Shown here in pieces: positions 9,355 through 18,747 of a DNA stretch of 64,000 bases (position 1 is its first letter; every line of letters starts with the position of its first letter). Source of the DNA: Brevundimonas sp. SORGH_AS_0993 (GTDB lineage: Bacteria > Pseudomonadota > Alphaproteobacteria > Caulobacterales > Caulobacteraceae); assembly GCF_030818545.1 (NCBI RefSeq), contig NZ_JAUTAH010000001.1:2299001-2363000 (forward strand), written 5' to 3'. The position numbers and the translations under genes were made by a program. The notes under the pieces were generated by a model, which worked only from the letters and a program-made list of their open reading frames with translations, was not told the origin of the DNA and did not search any database.

Positions 9355-9546
9355 GATGAAATCCTTCTTGTCCCTGGGGTCGTCCCGAGTTTCAAACGTA
9401 ACGATTGGGTTCGGGTTCCGCCGGGGGAAGGCGTCGAACAGGCCGTTCGACCCGAACCGTCTCGCCGTCGCCATGGTGCGGGTCCATGAGGCCGAAATAC
9501 GGCCACGCTTTCGGAACGGGCGAGGCGACCATACGTTGCGTCGCTC

Positions 9547-10509
9547 ATGAACGACCTTGCGCCACCCCCGTCCCATACCCCGCCATCACCCCCGGCCGAT
9601 GGGCCCGACGTCCCGGCGCACGGCCTGACGCCGCATGTGGCGCTCAAGCGGGTGGTCATGCTGGTGAACCCCCTGTCGGGCAGCGTCGGGCCACGCGCGG
9701 CCGACGAGGCGCGAACCCTGTTGGAGACCTACGATCTGGAGGCCAAGGTCATCGTCCTGTCGGACGATTTCGACGCCCGCATCGCCGAGGCCTTCGCCGA
9801 CAAGCCCGACGCCATTCTGGTGCTGGCGGGCGACGGCACGGCCCGGGCGGTCGCTGCGCGCGCCCGTTCCAACGGCCCCATGATCGCGCCCCTGCCGGGC
9901 GGGACCATGAATATGCTGCCCAAGGCGCTGTACGGTACGGCGGACTGGAAACTGGCACTGAAACGGGCGCTGGAGGAAGGCGCGCCCCAGCCCGTCTCTG
10001 GCGGAGAGGTCCAGGGAGAGCATTTCTACTGCGCCGCCATCCTGGGTTCGCCCGCCCTGTGGGCGCCGGCGCGCGAGGCGGTGCGGACGGGCAAGCTGAA
10101 ACTGGCCTGGCGATACGGCCGCCGGGCCTTCAAGCGCGCCTTTTCCGGCCGGCTGCGCTTCACCCTGGACGGGGGCGAAAAGCGCCGCACCGAGGCCCTG
10201 GTCCTGATCAGTCCGATGATCTCCAAGGCCATGGAGGAGCCGGTGGGTCTGGAGGCCGCCGCCATGGACCCGTCGGACACTACCCAGGCATTCCGCCTGG
10301 CGGCCACCGCCCTGTTCAGCGACTGGCGCCAGGACCCGGCCGTCTCGACCCGGCCGGCGCGCCTGATCGAGGTGCGGGCGCGCTCGCGCATTCCCGCCGT
10401 CATCGACGGCGAGCCCCTGCAGCTGAAGCCCGAGGCGGTGATCCGTTTCGTGCCCAGGGCCTTCAAGGCCCTGGCGCCCCTGCCGCCCTCGGCCGAGGAC
10501 AGTGTCTGA
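9547..10509 (+). CDS. Diacylglycerol/lipid kinase catalytic-domain protein
   Basis: This 320-residue protein has a DAGK catalytic domain. The N-terminal strand VVMLVNPLSGS, the nucleotide-binding LAGDGTARAVA (the usual GGDGT has A for the first G) and PLPGGTMNMLP are all visible. Bacterial members phosphorylate lipids such as diacylglycerol or related sphingoid lipids. The substrate cannot be told here. The first 30 or so residues are a proline-rich, probably disordered extension. The stop overlaps the start of the metallophosphoesterase gene (TGATG), so the two are translationally coupled. Confidence 0.85.
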   Translation: MNDLAPPPSHTPPSPPADGPDVPAHGLTPHVALKRVVMLVNPLSGSVGPRAADEARTLLETYDLEAKVIVLSDDFDARIAEAFADKPDAILVLAGDGTARAVAARARSNGPMIAPLPGGTMNMLPKALYGTADWKLALKRALEEGAPQPVSGGEVQGEHFYCAAILGSPALWAPAREAVRTGKLKLAWRYGRRAFKRAFSGRLRFTLDGGEKRRTEALVLISPMISKAMEEPVGLEAAAMDPSDTTQAFRLAATALFSDWRQDPAVSTRPARLIEVRARSRIPAVIDGEPLQLKPEAVIRFVPRAFKALAPLPPSAEDSV

Positions 10510-11372
10510 TGGGGCGCGTCCTTCAGTTTTCGGACGTCCATTTCGGGTGCGAGCACAAACGCGCCTGCGCCGCCGCCCTGGACTACGCCCACGGCACGCC
10601 CAACGATCTGGTGCTGATCACCGGCGACATCACCCAGCAGGGCTTTCCGGATGAGTTCAAGGCCGCCGCCGCCTGGATGCGCGCCATGCCACAGCCGCGG
10701 TTCGTCATCGTCGGCAATCACGACGTGCCCTATTGGGACGCCCTCGCCCGCGTCTTCAATCCGTGGAAGGCGTTCGAGACGGCGACCGGCTTTCCGGCCC
10801 ACGACGGCCAGTTCCGCAGCGACAAGCTGATGGTGCGCGGGGTCGTCACCGCGCGCGGCTGGCAGGCGCGGCCCAACTGGTCCAAGGGCGTCATAGATCT
10901 GGATCAGACGCGGCGCGCGGCCGAGGCCCTGCGTCAGGCGCCCATCGGCGCGCTGCGTATCCTGGCCTGCCACCATCCGCTGATCGAAATGGTCGGCGCC
11001 CCGATGACCGGCGACGTCAAGCGCGGCGACGAGGCGGCCCTGATTTTCGCCGAGGCGGGGGTGGATCTGATCATGACGGGCCATGTCCATGTGCCCTTCG
11101 CCATGCCCATTCCGTTGGCGGATCATTGCTCCTATGCGGTGGGATGCGGGACGCTGTCGCACCGCGAGCGGGGGTCGCCCCCCGGCTTCAACCAGATCGA
11201 CTGGGACGCCAAGACCATCACCGTCACGGCTCTGGCCTGGGACGGCGAAGGCTACAACTCCCACCAGGTCTGGCGCCTGCCGCGCCGCCAGGACACGCGC
11301 AAGGCCGCCACCGCCCCCCGGCCGGACAAGCCCGGCGAACTCGAAAAGGCGGTGGTCGCCCCGGCTTCTTAG
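10509..11372 (+). CDS. Calcineurin-like metallophosphoesterase
   Basis: The 287-residue protein carries the full metallophosphatase motif set: SDVHFG (D-x-H), GDIT (G-D), GNHD (G-N-H-D), then CHHP and GHVHVP. These residues bind the two-metal centre. Its relatives are cyclic-nucleotide phosphodiesterase-like (CpdA-type) or general phosphoesterases. Its ATG shares one base with the stop of the lipid kinase gene, suggesting a shared pathway, perhaps a lipid phosphate or nucleotide substrate. That link is inference from coupling only. The C terminus is a charged tail. Confidence 0.85.
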   Translation: MGRVLQFSDVHFGCEHKRACAAALDYAHGTPNDLVLITGDITQQGFPDEFKAAAAWMRAMPQPRFVIVGNHDVPYWDALARVFNPWKAFETATGFPAHDGQFRSDKLMVRGVVTARGWQARPNWSKGVIDLDQTRRAAEALRQAPIGALRILACHHPLIEMVGAPMTGDVKRGDEAALIFAEAGVDLIMTGHVHVPFAMPIPLADHCSYAVGCGTLSHRERGSPPGFNQIDWDAKTITVTALAWDGEGYNSHQVWRLPRRQDTRKAATAPRPDKPGELEKAVVAPAS

Positions 11373-11378
11373 GGCGGC

Positions 11379-12824
11379 TTAACGGAACGGCGGCTCGTCG
11401 AAGGCGCGCAGTTTGCGTGAGTGCAGCTTGGAGCCTTCGCTGCGCATCAGATCCACTGCCTGGATGCCGATCTGCAGGTGTTCGGAAATCGAGCCTTCGT
11501 AGAAGCGGTTGGCCTGACCCGGCAGTTTGATCTCGCCGTGCAACGGCTTGTCCGATACGCACAGCAGGGTGCCGTAGGGAACGCGGAAGCGATACCCTTG
11601 CGCCGCGATGGTGGCGCTTTCCATGTCGATGGCGACGGCGCGGCTCTGATTGAAGCGCAGCGCCGACTTGGAATAGCGCAGCTCCCAGTTCCGGTCGTCG
11701 GTGGTGACGACGGTGCCGGTGCGAAGACGCAGCTTGACCTCGTCGCCCGGCATTCCGCTGACCGACTTGGTGGCGTCGTACAGGGCGCGCTGGACCTCGG
11801 CGATCGATGGGATCGGAATGTCGGGTGGCAGCACCGCGTCCAGCACATGGTCGTCGCGCAGATAGGCGTGGGCCAGCACATAGTCGCCGATGGTCTGGCT
11901 GGCGCGCAGGCCGCCGCAGTGACCGATCATCAGCCAGACGTGCGGACGGGTGACGGCCAGGTGATCCGTGATCGTCTTGGCGTTGGACGGGCCGACGCCG
12001 ATGTTGACCAGGGTGACGCCCTTATGACCCGGCGCGGTCAGGTGATAGGCCGGCATCTGGTGCTTCTTCCAGGCCGTGTCGCTGATCGCCGCCTCGGGAT
12101 TGGGCGTGTCGCGGGTGATGATCACGCCGCCGGCGCAGGACAGGGTCTGATACGGCGAGCCGGGCGTCCGAAGCTGCTCGATGGCCCAACGCACGAACTC
12201 ATCGACATAGCGATTGTAGTTGGTGAACAGGACATAGGACTGAACGTCGTCCACCGGCGTGCCGGTGTAGTGTTTCAGCCGCGCCAGCGAGAAGTCGGTG
12301 CGCAGGCCGTCGAAGTGCGACAGGGGGAAGTCGCCGCCCATCTCGAACAGACCATCGGCGATCTCATCGCCGATATGGGCCAGGTCCGTGGTCGGGAACC
12401 AGCGCGCAAGAGCCGCCGTCATCGATCGGTCCAGCGCGACCTCCAGCCCGTCGGTCACATAGGGGAAGGGGATTTCCTGGCGCGACACCCCGACCTCGAA
12501 GGTGGCGTTATATTCCTGCTCCAGCAGGCCCAGCTGTTCGGTCAGATAGGGGCGGAACAGGTCCGGCCGGGTGACGGTGGTGGCGTAGCTGCCCTGTTTC
12601 GACAGCCGGGCGTAGGCGCGCGGCTCCAGGTCCTGGGGGCGATCCCCGTCCCAGCGGATGCGAAGCTCGGGATAGGCGAACACCCCTTCGGCGCGTTTGA
12701 CCGGATCGGGCCGCGCGCCGGTGTTGACGAAATCCCGCACGGCGTCGCGCAGGTTGGTCACGGATTGGGTGTAGAGGGCTTCGAGGCGGTCCAGCGCCGC
12801 CTGTGCTGTCATCTGTTCTGTCAT
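11379..12824 (-). CDS. amn: AMP nucleosidase
   Basis: AMP nucleosidase hydrolyses AMP to adenine and ribose-5-phosphate in purine salvage and adenylate control. The 481-residue length is typical. The N-terminal AMP-nucleosidase domain (with RPDLFRPYLTEQL and LSHFDGLRTDFS) is followed by a nucleoside-phosphorylase-like catalytic domain with LVNIGVGPSNAKT, WLMIGHCGG, AVAIDMESATIAA and CVSDKPLHGE. The gene ends 6 bp from the convergent phosphoesterase gene. The ATG at 12824 and a second in-frame ATG at codon 5 are both possible. Confidence 0.95.
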   Translation of the reverse strand: MTEQMTAQAALDRLEALYTQSVTNLRDAVRDFVNTGARPDPVKRAEGVFAYPELRIRWDGDRPQDLEPRAYARLSKQGSYATTVTRPDLFRPYLTEQLGLLEQEYNATFEVGVSRQEIPFPYVTDGLEVALDRSMTAALARWFPTTDLAHIGDEIADGLFEMGGDFPLSHFDGLRTDFSLARLKHYTGTPVDDVQSYVLFTNYNRYVDEFVRWAIEQLRTPGSPYQTLSCAGGVIITRDTPNPEAAISDTAWKKHQMPAYHLTAPGHKGVTLVNIGVGPSNAKTITDHLAVTRPHVWLMIGHCGGLRASQTIGDYVLAHAYLRDDHVLDAVLPPDIPIPSIAEVQRALYDATKSVSGMPGDEVKLRLRTGTVVTTDDRNWELRYSKSALRFNQSRAVAIDMESATIAAQGYRFRVPYGTLLCVSDKPLHGEIKLPGQANRFYEGSISEHLQIGIQAVDLMRSEGSKLHSRKLRAFDEPPFR

Positions 12825-12904
12825 GACTTCCTCTAGCCGAGCTTCGCGGCGATGGCGAGGCGCCCACCGTTCAAGCTCGATTTCGCTGCATTGCGGACGG
12901 GGTG

Positions 12905-13678
12905 TCAGTCTTGTGTTTCTGGAGGCAGGTAGGTCGCGTGTGTCAGGACGAGAGCATCGTCGCGGACATCGAAAATCAGCCTGGCGCTCCCGCCGGTGGG
13001 GCAGCAGTCACCGTCCTCGGGTCGCCAGAGGCTCGTGCGGGCCGTCAGCAAACCTGATGCATAGTTGAACGCCAATCCCTTCATGATCCAGAGGTCGGCG
13101 GGAAGGGGAGCGGGGGCGGCGCCGATCCAGCCTCCGGTCTGAATCGGAACCAGCGTCTGCGGTCCGTTCGTCCATCGAAACAGCGCATCGGCGCTGTAAT
13201 GTCCATTGCCTTTCTTGACCCCGGCGATGGCGATGATCGGGTCGGCGCCATCGCCCGGCCAGAACACGACGGGAGTCTCATAATCGTTTGCTTCCGCCGC
13301 CCAGAATATCGGAATCAGGGCCGCACCCGACTCCATGAAGAGCGTGAAGCCCGCGGACGCGGCGTTCTCGTCAGGTTCGCCTTCCTGAAGTTGCCAGTAG
13401 ATGCGCGGCCTTCCCGGCGCACTCAGATAACCGCCTTTGAAGGTTTCGCAGTTCGCCAGGAGGCGAGGAATGCAACGTCTCGCCAATTCTTTCATGGCGA
13501 AGGGCGGTTCGGTGATCGCACGTCCCCAACCCGCCGGTCGGTCACGCCAGACACCCTTGGGATCGGCAAACTTCTCCCTCACGCGAACCTGCGGCGATCC
13601 CTGCAGGTCAGCGGGCCGGCACGACATGGCTGACAGCATGATGGGGAGGGCCAGAAGGGCTGGGATGTGGCGTTTCAT
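12905..13678 (-). CDS. Hypothetical secreted protein, possible lipoprotein
   Basis: The 257-residue product begins with MKRHIPALLALPIML and a hydrophobic stretch ending in SAMSC, which could be a weak lipobox or a normal signal-peptide cleavage region. The mature protein is beta-rich, with scattered Cys (RRCIPRLLANC and DGDCCPTG) and no family I recognise. The start at 13678 was chosen because the signal peptide begins there; the frame further upstream lacks coding character. It stands alone between amn and the divergent MFS gene. Confidence 0.55.
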   Translation of the reverse strand: MKRHIPALLALPIMLSAMSCRPADLQGSPQVRVREKFADPKGVWRDRPAGWGRAITEPPFAMKELARRCIPRLLANCETFKGGYLSAPGRPRIYWQLQEGEPDENAASAGFTLFMESGAALIPIFWAAEANDYETPVVFWPGDGADPIIAIAGVKKGNGHYSADALFRWTNGPQTLVPIQTGGWIGAAPAPLPADLWIMKGLAFNYASGLLTARTSLWRPEDGDCCPTGGSARLIFDVRDDALVLTHATYLPPETQD

Positions 13679-13824
13679 GGGCGGCGCTCCACCGATTAGA
13701 TTGCATTCGCCGTGGTTGCGTGTCGAGCGATCATCGCTTGATGCAGCCAAGGGTTCGCTGCATTGCAGCAATTTATGACGGGCCTGCGGTTGCGGATCGG
13801 GGCGTGACGGCGCATCTGGCCCGG

Positions 13825-15066
13825 ATGTCCTCTTCCCTCGCGTCAGCGCCCGCCAAGAAGGAGCTCGGCTTCGTCGAGTTCGTCTGTCTGATCGCTCTGA
13901 TGATGGCCCTGAACGCCCTGGCCATCGATTCCATGCTGCCCGCCTTGCCCCATATCGGCGCCGACCTGGGGGTCGCCGACGCCAATGCCCGGCAATGGGT
14001 GGTGACGGCCTATCTGCTGGGCTTCGGCGGGGCGCAACTGATCTATGGACCGCTGGCGGATCGGTTCGGGCGAAAGCCCGTCCTGCTGTTCGGCGTGGGC
14101 CTCTATGTGGTGTTCAGCCTGTTGGCGACCCTGGCGCCCAGTTTCGAGTTTCTGATCCTGTCGCGGATCGGCCAAGGGCTGGGCAGCGCCTGCACCCGCG
14201 TTCTGGCCGTCTCCATCGTGCGCGACCGTTACGAGGGGCGCACCATGGCGCGGGTCATGTCGTTCAGCTTCCTGGTCTTCCTGGGCGTGCCGATTCTGGC
14301 GCCGTCGCTGGGTCAGCTGATCATGCTGGTCGGGCCGTGGCGCTGGATCTTCGCGGGCCTGGGCCTGATCGGGGTCTGTCTGATGGTCTGGGCCACCCTG
14401 CGCCTGCCCGAGACGATGAAGCCCGAGGATCGCCTGCCGATTCAGGTCAAGCGCCTGACGTCGGCCTATAAGACCGCCCTGACCGACCGCAACGCCGTCG
14501 GCTACACCCTGGCGATGACGGCGATCACCGGCGCCCTGTTCGGCTTCATCAACTCCTCGCAGCAGATCTTCGCCGACGTCTTCGACGCGGAGGCGGCGTT
14601 TCCGGCCATCTTCGCCCTGATCGCCGGCGGCATCGCCGTGGCCTCCCTGGTCAATGCGCGGCTGGTCGTGAAGCTGGGCTCGCGCAAGATTTCCCACACC
14701 GCCCTGATCGGCTTCACCGGCATCGCCGCCGTCCACGCCGCGGTGGCGGTCAGCGGCCATGAGACGCTCTGGACCTTCGCGGTGCTGCAGACTCTGACCA
14801 TGTTCTGCTTCGGCCTGATCGCCGGCAACTTCGGCGCCATGGCGATGGAGACGATGGGCCATATCGCCGGCACCGCCGCCTCGATCCAGGGCTTCGTCTC
14901 CACCGTCGTCGGCTCGCTGCTGGGCTTTGCGGTGGGTCAGCAGTTCAACGGCACGACCGTGCCCATGTCGCTGGGTTTCACCGCTTTCGGCCTGACGGCC
15001 CTGGTCATGGTCCTGTTCGCTGAGCGCGGGCGTCTGTTCCGGGCCCACCACGCCTCGCCGGCCTGA
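13825..15066 (+). CDS. Bcr/CflA-type MFS multidrug efflux transporter
   Basis: The protein has 413 residues from the chosen start and twelve predicted membrane helices. The MFS loop 2-3 motif appears as GPLADRFGRKPVL and the Bcr/CflA-type helix 1 as ALAIDSMLPALPHIG. SRIGQGLGSACTRVLAVSIVRD (key residues R, Q-G-x-G, A-R-D) is the helix 4-5 region of DHA1 antiporters. It probably exports drugs or metabolites by proton antiport. An in-frame ATG at 13720 would add 35 residues unlike the family; 13825 was preferred, although its ribosome-binding site is weak. Confidence 0.85.
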   Translation: MSSSLASAPAKKELGFVEFVCLIALMMALNALAIDSMLPALPHIGADLGVADANARQWVVTAYLLGFGGAQLIYGPLADRFGRKPVLLFGVGLYVVFSLLATLAPSFEFLILSRIGQGLGSACTRVLAVSIVRDRYEGRTMARVMSFSFLVFLGVPILAPSLGQLIMLVGPWRWIFAGLGLIGVCLMVWATLRLPETMKPEDRLPIQVKRLTSAYKTALTDRNAVGYTLAMTAITGALFGFINSSQQIFADVFDAEAAFPAIFALIAGGIAVASLVNARLVVKLGSRKISHTALIGFTGIAAVHAAVAVSGHETLWTFAVLQTLTMFCFGLIAGNFGAMAMETMGHIAGTAASIQGFVSTVVGSLLGFAVGQQFNGTTVPMSLGFTAFGLTALVMVLFAERGRLFRAHHASPA

Positions 15067-15089
15067 ACGGGCCTGAACGGGGGCCTGAA
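15061..15089. repeat. Short tandem repeat at the end of the MFS gene
   Basis: GCCTGAACGG occurs twice in tandem and GGCCTGAAC follows two bases later. The first copy contains the MFS stop codon. It is a small slippage-type repeat with no obvious function. Confidence 0.6.
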
Positions 15090-15171
15090 CCGCGGGTCTG
15101 GCGAGGCTTGATCTTTTCGGCGTTTCCGCGCGTTCTCCGGCCAGTTCTCAAGGTCAGCCACGGAAATCTCG

Positions 15172-17139
15172 ATGAAGCGCAAAGCCCTCGGCCTCGTCTC
15201 CGCCCTCGCCCTCGCGTCGGCCATGGGCCTGTCCGCCTGTTCGACCACGACCGCAGGCGCGTCCCTGGCCCCGCCCGCCGTCGCGCCGGCGCCGGGGCCC
15301 GAAGCCGTGGACGTCCACACCCACGCCCGGCCCGAGATCGCCCGGGTCGTCGATGTGGCGCTGGACCTGACCGCGGACTTCCAGGCCAGGACCTTGTCGG
15401 GCACGGCCACCCTGGACATCCTGGCCGCGCCGGGCGCCAACGAGATCGTGCTGGATATCCGGGACCTGGACATTCAGGACGTGCGCGACGCGGCGGGTCA
15501 GCCGCTGCGCTATGTCGTCGGCGACAACGACGCCGTCCTGGGCCAGCCGCTGACGGTTTATTTCCCGGCCTTCGCCGCCAATGAGCGGCGCAAGATCGTC
15601 ATCCGCTATTCGACCCGGCCGAACGCGGCGGCGCTGCAATGGCTCAGTCCGGCCCAGACGGCGGGCGGTCAGAAGCCCTATCTGTTCAGCCAGGGCCAGG
15701 CCATCCTGACCCGCACCTGGGTGCCGACCCAGGACAGCCCCGGCATCCGCCAGACCTATTCGGCCCGCATCGCCGCGCCCGCAGACCTGACTGTGGTGAT
15801 GAGCGCCGACCACCTGACGCCGAACGGCGAACCGGCCGCTCCAAATGCTCAAGGCGTGAGCATGAAGACCTGGCGCTTCCGGATGAACAATCCGATCCCG
15901 CCCTATCTGATCGCCCTCGGCGTGGGCGACATCGCCTTCGCGCCCTTCGACGCACGCAGCGGCGTCTGGACCGAGCCCAGCCGTCTGCGCGCCGCCCAGT
16001 GGGAGCTGGAGCCCACGGCCCAGATGGTCGATGCGGCCGAGAAACTTTACGGTCCCTATCGCTGGGGCCGCTACGACCTCCTGGTCCTGCCGCCCTCCTT
16101 CCCGTTCGGCGGGATGGAGAACCCCAAGCTGACCTTCGCCACCCCGACCATCATCGCCGGCGACCGCTCGCTGGTGTCCCTGGTGGCGCACGAACTGGCC
16201 CACTCCTGGTCGGGCAATCTGGTCACGAACGCCACCTGGAACGACTTCTGGCTGAACGAAGGCTTCACCGTCTATTTCGAGAACCGGATCATGGAGTCCG
16301 TCTATGGCCGCGACCGCGCCATGCAGGAGCAGGTGCTGGGCTGGGACAGCCTTCAGGACACGCTGAAGTCCCTGCCGGCCGCCGACACCCGACTGCATCT
16401 GGACCTGAAGGGCCGCGACCCCGACGACGGCATGAACGACATCGCCTACGAGAAGGGCGCCCTGTTCCTGCGGACCATCGAACGCACTGTCGGGCGGGAT
16501 CGGTTCGACGCCTGGCTGCGCGGCTATTTCGACCGCAACGCCTATCGTCCGATGACCACGGCCATGTTCCTGCAGGACATCCGCGATCATCTGATCAAGG
16601 GCGACGCGGCGCTGGAATCCCAACTTCAGCTGGACGCCTGGGTCTATCAGCCCGGCCTGCCGTCCAACGCCGTCGCCCCCGTGTCGCACGCCTTCGAGCC
16701 GGTGGACGCCGCCGCCGTCGCCTTCTTTAAGGACAGGGGACCGGCATCCGCCATTCCGTGGGGCGACTGGAACACCCAGCAGCGCCAGCGTTTCCTGGGC
16801 TGGCGGCCCGATGGGCTGCGCGCCAACGCAGACTGGCTGACCAATGCCCAACTGGCCGATCTGGAGCGGACCCTGAACCTGGCGAACGAGGGCAATGCGG
16901 AACTGACCTTCGCCTGGCTGCAGATCGCCCTGGCCCATCGCTATCAGCCGTCGGTCGCCACGGCAGAGACGTTCCTGACCCGCCAGGGCCGGCGGAAATT
17001 CGTCCTGCCCCTGTTCCAGACCCTGTGGAACGAAGGCGACTGGGGCCGATCCAACGCGCGTCGCATCTACGCCCAGGCCCGTCCCCTGTATCACCCCGTC
17101 ACCGCCGGCTCGGTGGATCAACTGGTCGGGCGACCCTGA
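15172..17139 (+). CDS. M1 family aminopeptidase lipoprotein (LTA4 hydrolase-like)
   Basis: The 655-residue zinc aminopeptidase has a lipoprotein signal (lipobox LSAC near residue 23). The N-terminal beta-sandwich is followed by the catalytic domain, with the substrate-binding PFGGMENPK and the zinc motif HELAHSWSGN followed at the normal distance by NEGFTVYFE (HExxH-x18-E). The C-terminal region has the helical leukotriene-A4-hydrolase C domain. It probably trims peptides in the periplasm or at the outer membrane. It stands as a single gene, and a G+C-rich hairpin lies after its stop. Confidence 0.93.
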   Translation: MKRKALGLVSALALASAMGLSACSTTTAGASLAPPAVAPAPGPEAVDVHTHARPEIARVVDVALDLTADFQARTLSGTATLDILAAPGANEIVLDIRDLDIQDVRDAAGQPLRYVVGDNDAVLGQPLTVYFPAFAANERRKIVIRYSTRPNAAALQWLSPAQTAGGQKPYLFSQGQAILTRTWVPTQDSPGIRQTYSARIAAPADLTVVMSADHLTPNGEPAAPNAQGVSMKTWRFRMNNPIPPYLIALGVGDIAFAPFDARSGVWTEPSRLRAAQWELEPTAQMVDAAEKLYGPYRWGRYDLLVLPPSFPFGGMENPKLTFATPTIIAGDRSLVSLVAHELAHSWSGNLVTNATWNDFWLNEGFTVYFENRIMESVYGRDRAMQEQVLGWDSLQDTLKSLPAADTRLHLDLKGRDPDDGMNDIAYEKGALFLRTIERTVGRDRFDAWLRGYFDRNAYRPMTTAMFLQDIRDHLIKGDAALESQLQLDAWVYQPGLPSNAVAPVSHAFEPVDAAAVAFFKDRGPASAIPWGDWNTQQRQRFLGWRPDGLRANADWLTNAQLADLERTLNLANEGNAELTFAWLQIALAHRYQPSVATAETFLTRQGRRKFVLPLFQTLWNEGDWGRSNARRIYAQARPLYHPVTAGSVDQLVGRP

Positions 17140-17152
17140 TGGAAAGCCGTCT

Positions 17153-17174
17153 CCTCCCCGCTCTCGCGGGGAGG
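17153..17174. terminator. G+C-rich hairpin between convergent genes
   Basis: CCTCCCCG and CGGGGAGG form an 8-bp perfect stem around a 6-base loop, in the 60-bp gap between the M1 peptidase and DUF488 genes. There is no U tract on either strand, so it may be a transcript-end hairpin or a dispersed CTCCCC palindrome rather than a classical terminator. Confidence 0.4.
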
Positions 17175-17199
17175 GGGCGCCGACCCTGTGGCTTCGGCG

Positions 17200-17631
17200 C
17201 TACAGGATCTCGACGGTCATGCCGTCCTCGTCGGCCAGTCGTTCGGCCAGGACGGCGCGGTGGCATCCGGCGTGGTCGGCCTCGAAGCACAGCAGGGCGA
17301 CGCGCTTTTCGACCGCCAAGGCTCTCAGCCGCGCGTACTCGACCTGCGCCTGCGGTTCGGAAAGGTGGTCGGCGAAGATAGCGCGCATCGTCCCGACATC
17401 GCCCTTGCGCGCGGCGTCGCGTCCGGACTTGGGCGTGCCCAGGTTTCTTAGATGGACGTAGTCGATCGCCTCGGCCCTCAGGCTCTCGCTCAGGATCGTC
17501 TTGGAAAAGCCGGCGCGGCGCGAGGCGGCGACCGCGCGGACATCGACCAGGGTTTCGACCCCGGCCACCTTCAGGCGCGCGATCACATCCGCCTGGGTCG
17601 CGCCTTCGTAACCGATGGTGAAAAGCTTCAT
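17200..17631 (-). CDS. DUF488 family protein
   Basis: The 143-residue protein opens MKLFTIGYEG, the standard DUF488 start. It also has VDVRAVAASRRAGFSK, the YVHLRNLGTPK block and a late CFEADHAGCHRAVLAERL, the last with a conserved Cys-His pair. The biochemical function is unknown; members are sometimes found with nucleic-acid or stress genes. The start at 17631 gives the canonical N terminus, and the longer upstream frame overlaps the divergent NDUFA9-like gene. Confidence 0.85.
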   Translation of the reverse strand: MKLFTIGYEGATQADVIARLKVAGVETLVDVRAVAASRRAGFSKTILSESLRAEAIDYVHLRNLGTPKSGRDAARKGDVGTMRAIFADHLSEPQAQVEYARLRALAVEKRVALLCFEADHAGCHRAVLAERLADEDGMTVEIL

Positions 17632-17745
17632 GGGCCTCAGATGGGCGATGACGGCCGGATCGCCAGCGTCGCCGTGAACGCTCGCGTTGCGGTGCGGCGC
17701 CCTATCGTCTATCCCGCCACACGGATTTCGACTGGAGCTTTCCTC

Positions 17746-18724
17746 ATGGCTGACCTCGCGCCCGGCGTCGTGACCGTTATCGGCGGATCGGGCTTTATCG
17801 GATCCCAGGCGGTGCGCGCCCTGGCGCGGCGCGGCTGGCGCATCCGCGTCGCCGTTCGCAATCCGGTTCTGGCCATCGAGGTCCAGACCGCCGGCGACCC
17901 TGGCCAGATCCACTTCACCCGCTGTGACGTGACCAACCCGGACGACGTCGCCGCCGCCCTGCGCGGGGCCGATGCGGTGGTCAATCTGGTCGGCGTTCTG
18001 CACGACGGGCGCGGCAAGCGCGGCTTCGACGTGGTTCATGTCCAGGCCGCCCGCATCGTGGCCGAGGCCGCTCGCGCCGCCGGCGTCGAACGCCTGGTGC
18101 AGATTTCGGCCATCGGCGCCGATCCGATGTCCAAATCCGCCTACGGCCGGTCCAAGGCCAAGGCGGAGGAGGCCGTGCGCGCCGTCTATCCCGACGCGGT
18201 CGTCCTGCGCCCCTCGCTGGTGTTCGGCGCCGGCGACGGCTTCCTGAACCGTTTCGCCGCTCTGGCCGCGATGTCGCCGGTCCTGCCGCTGATCGGCGGG
18301 GGCCGCACCCGGTTCCAGCCCGTCTATGTCGGCGACGTGGCCGAGGCGATCGCCCGAGCCGTCACCCGCGCCGACGCCGCCGGACGCACCTATGAGCTGG
18401 GCGGGCCGCGCGTCTACACCTTCCGCGAGATTCTGGAGCTGGTGAACCGCGAGACGGGCCGCAACCGTCTTCTGGCGCCGCTGCCCTTCTTCGTCGCCAA
18501 GCCTCTGGGCGCCCCTCCTGGAGCTGACGGGGATCGTGGGCGTGACCCCGCCCCTGACGCGCGATCAGGTCTTCATGCTGGAGCATGACAATGTCGTCGC
18601 CGACGGCGCCGCGACCCTGGCGGACCTGGGCGTCCAGCATCCGAACGGCATGGAGGTGATCGCCGCCTCCTATCTGTGGAAATACCGCGTCGGCGGACAG
18701 TTCGCCGCATCGCCCGCGCTTTGA
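17746..18724 (+). pseudogene. NDUFA9-like NAD(P)-binding protein, frameshifted near its 3' end
   Basis: This is an atypical short-chain dehydrogenase related to the NDUFA9 subunit of respiratory complex I. It has the Rossmann start VTVIGGSGFIGSQAVRAL, VVNLVGVLHD, SAYGRSKAKAEEAV and LRPSLVFGAGDGFLNRF. After FFVAKPLGA (about residue 255) the frame runs into an unrelated tail. The true C terminus (GVTPPLTRDQVFMLEHDN to SYLWKYRVGGQF) continues in another frame to 18724. One extra C in the CCCC run at 18512-18515 explains this; with CCC the frame reads GALLELTGIVG without a break, giving 325 residues. It may be real decay or a sequencing error. Confidence 0.85.
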
Positions 18725-18747
18725 GCCTGTCGCCGCCCGACGCCGCC

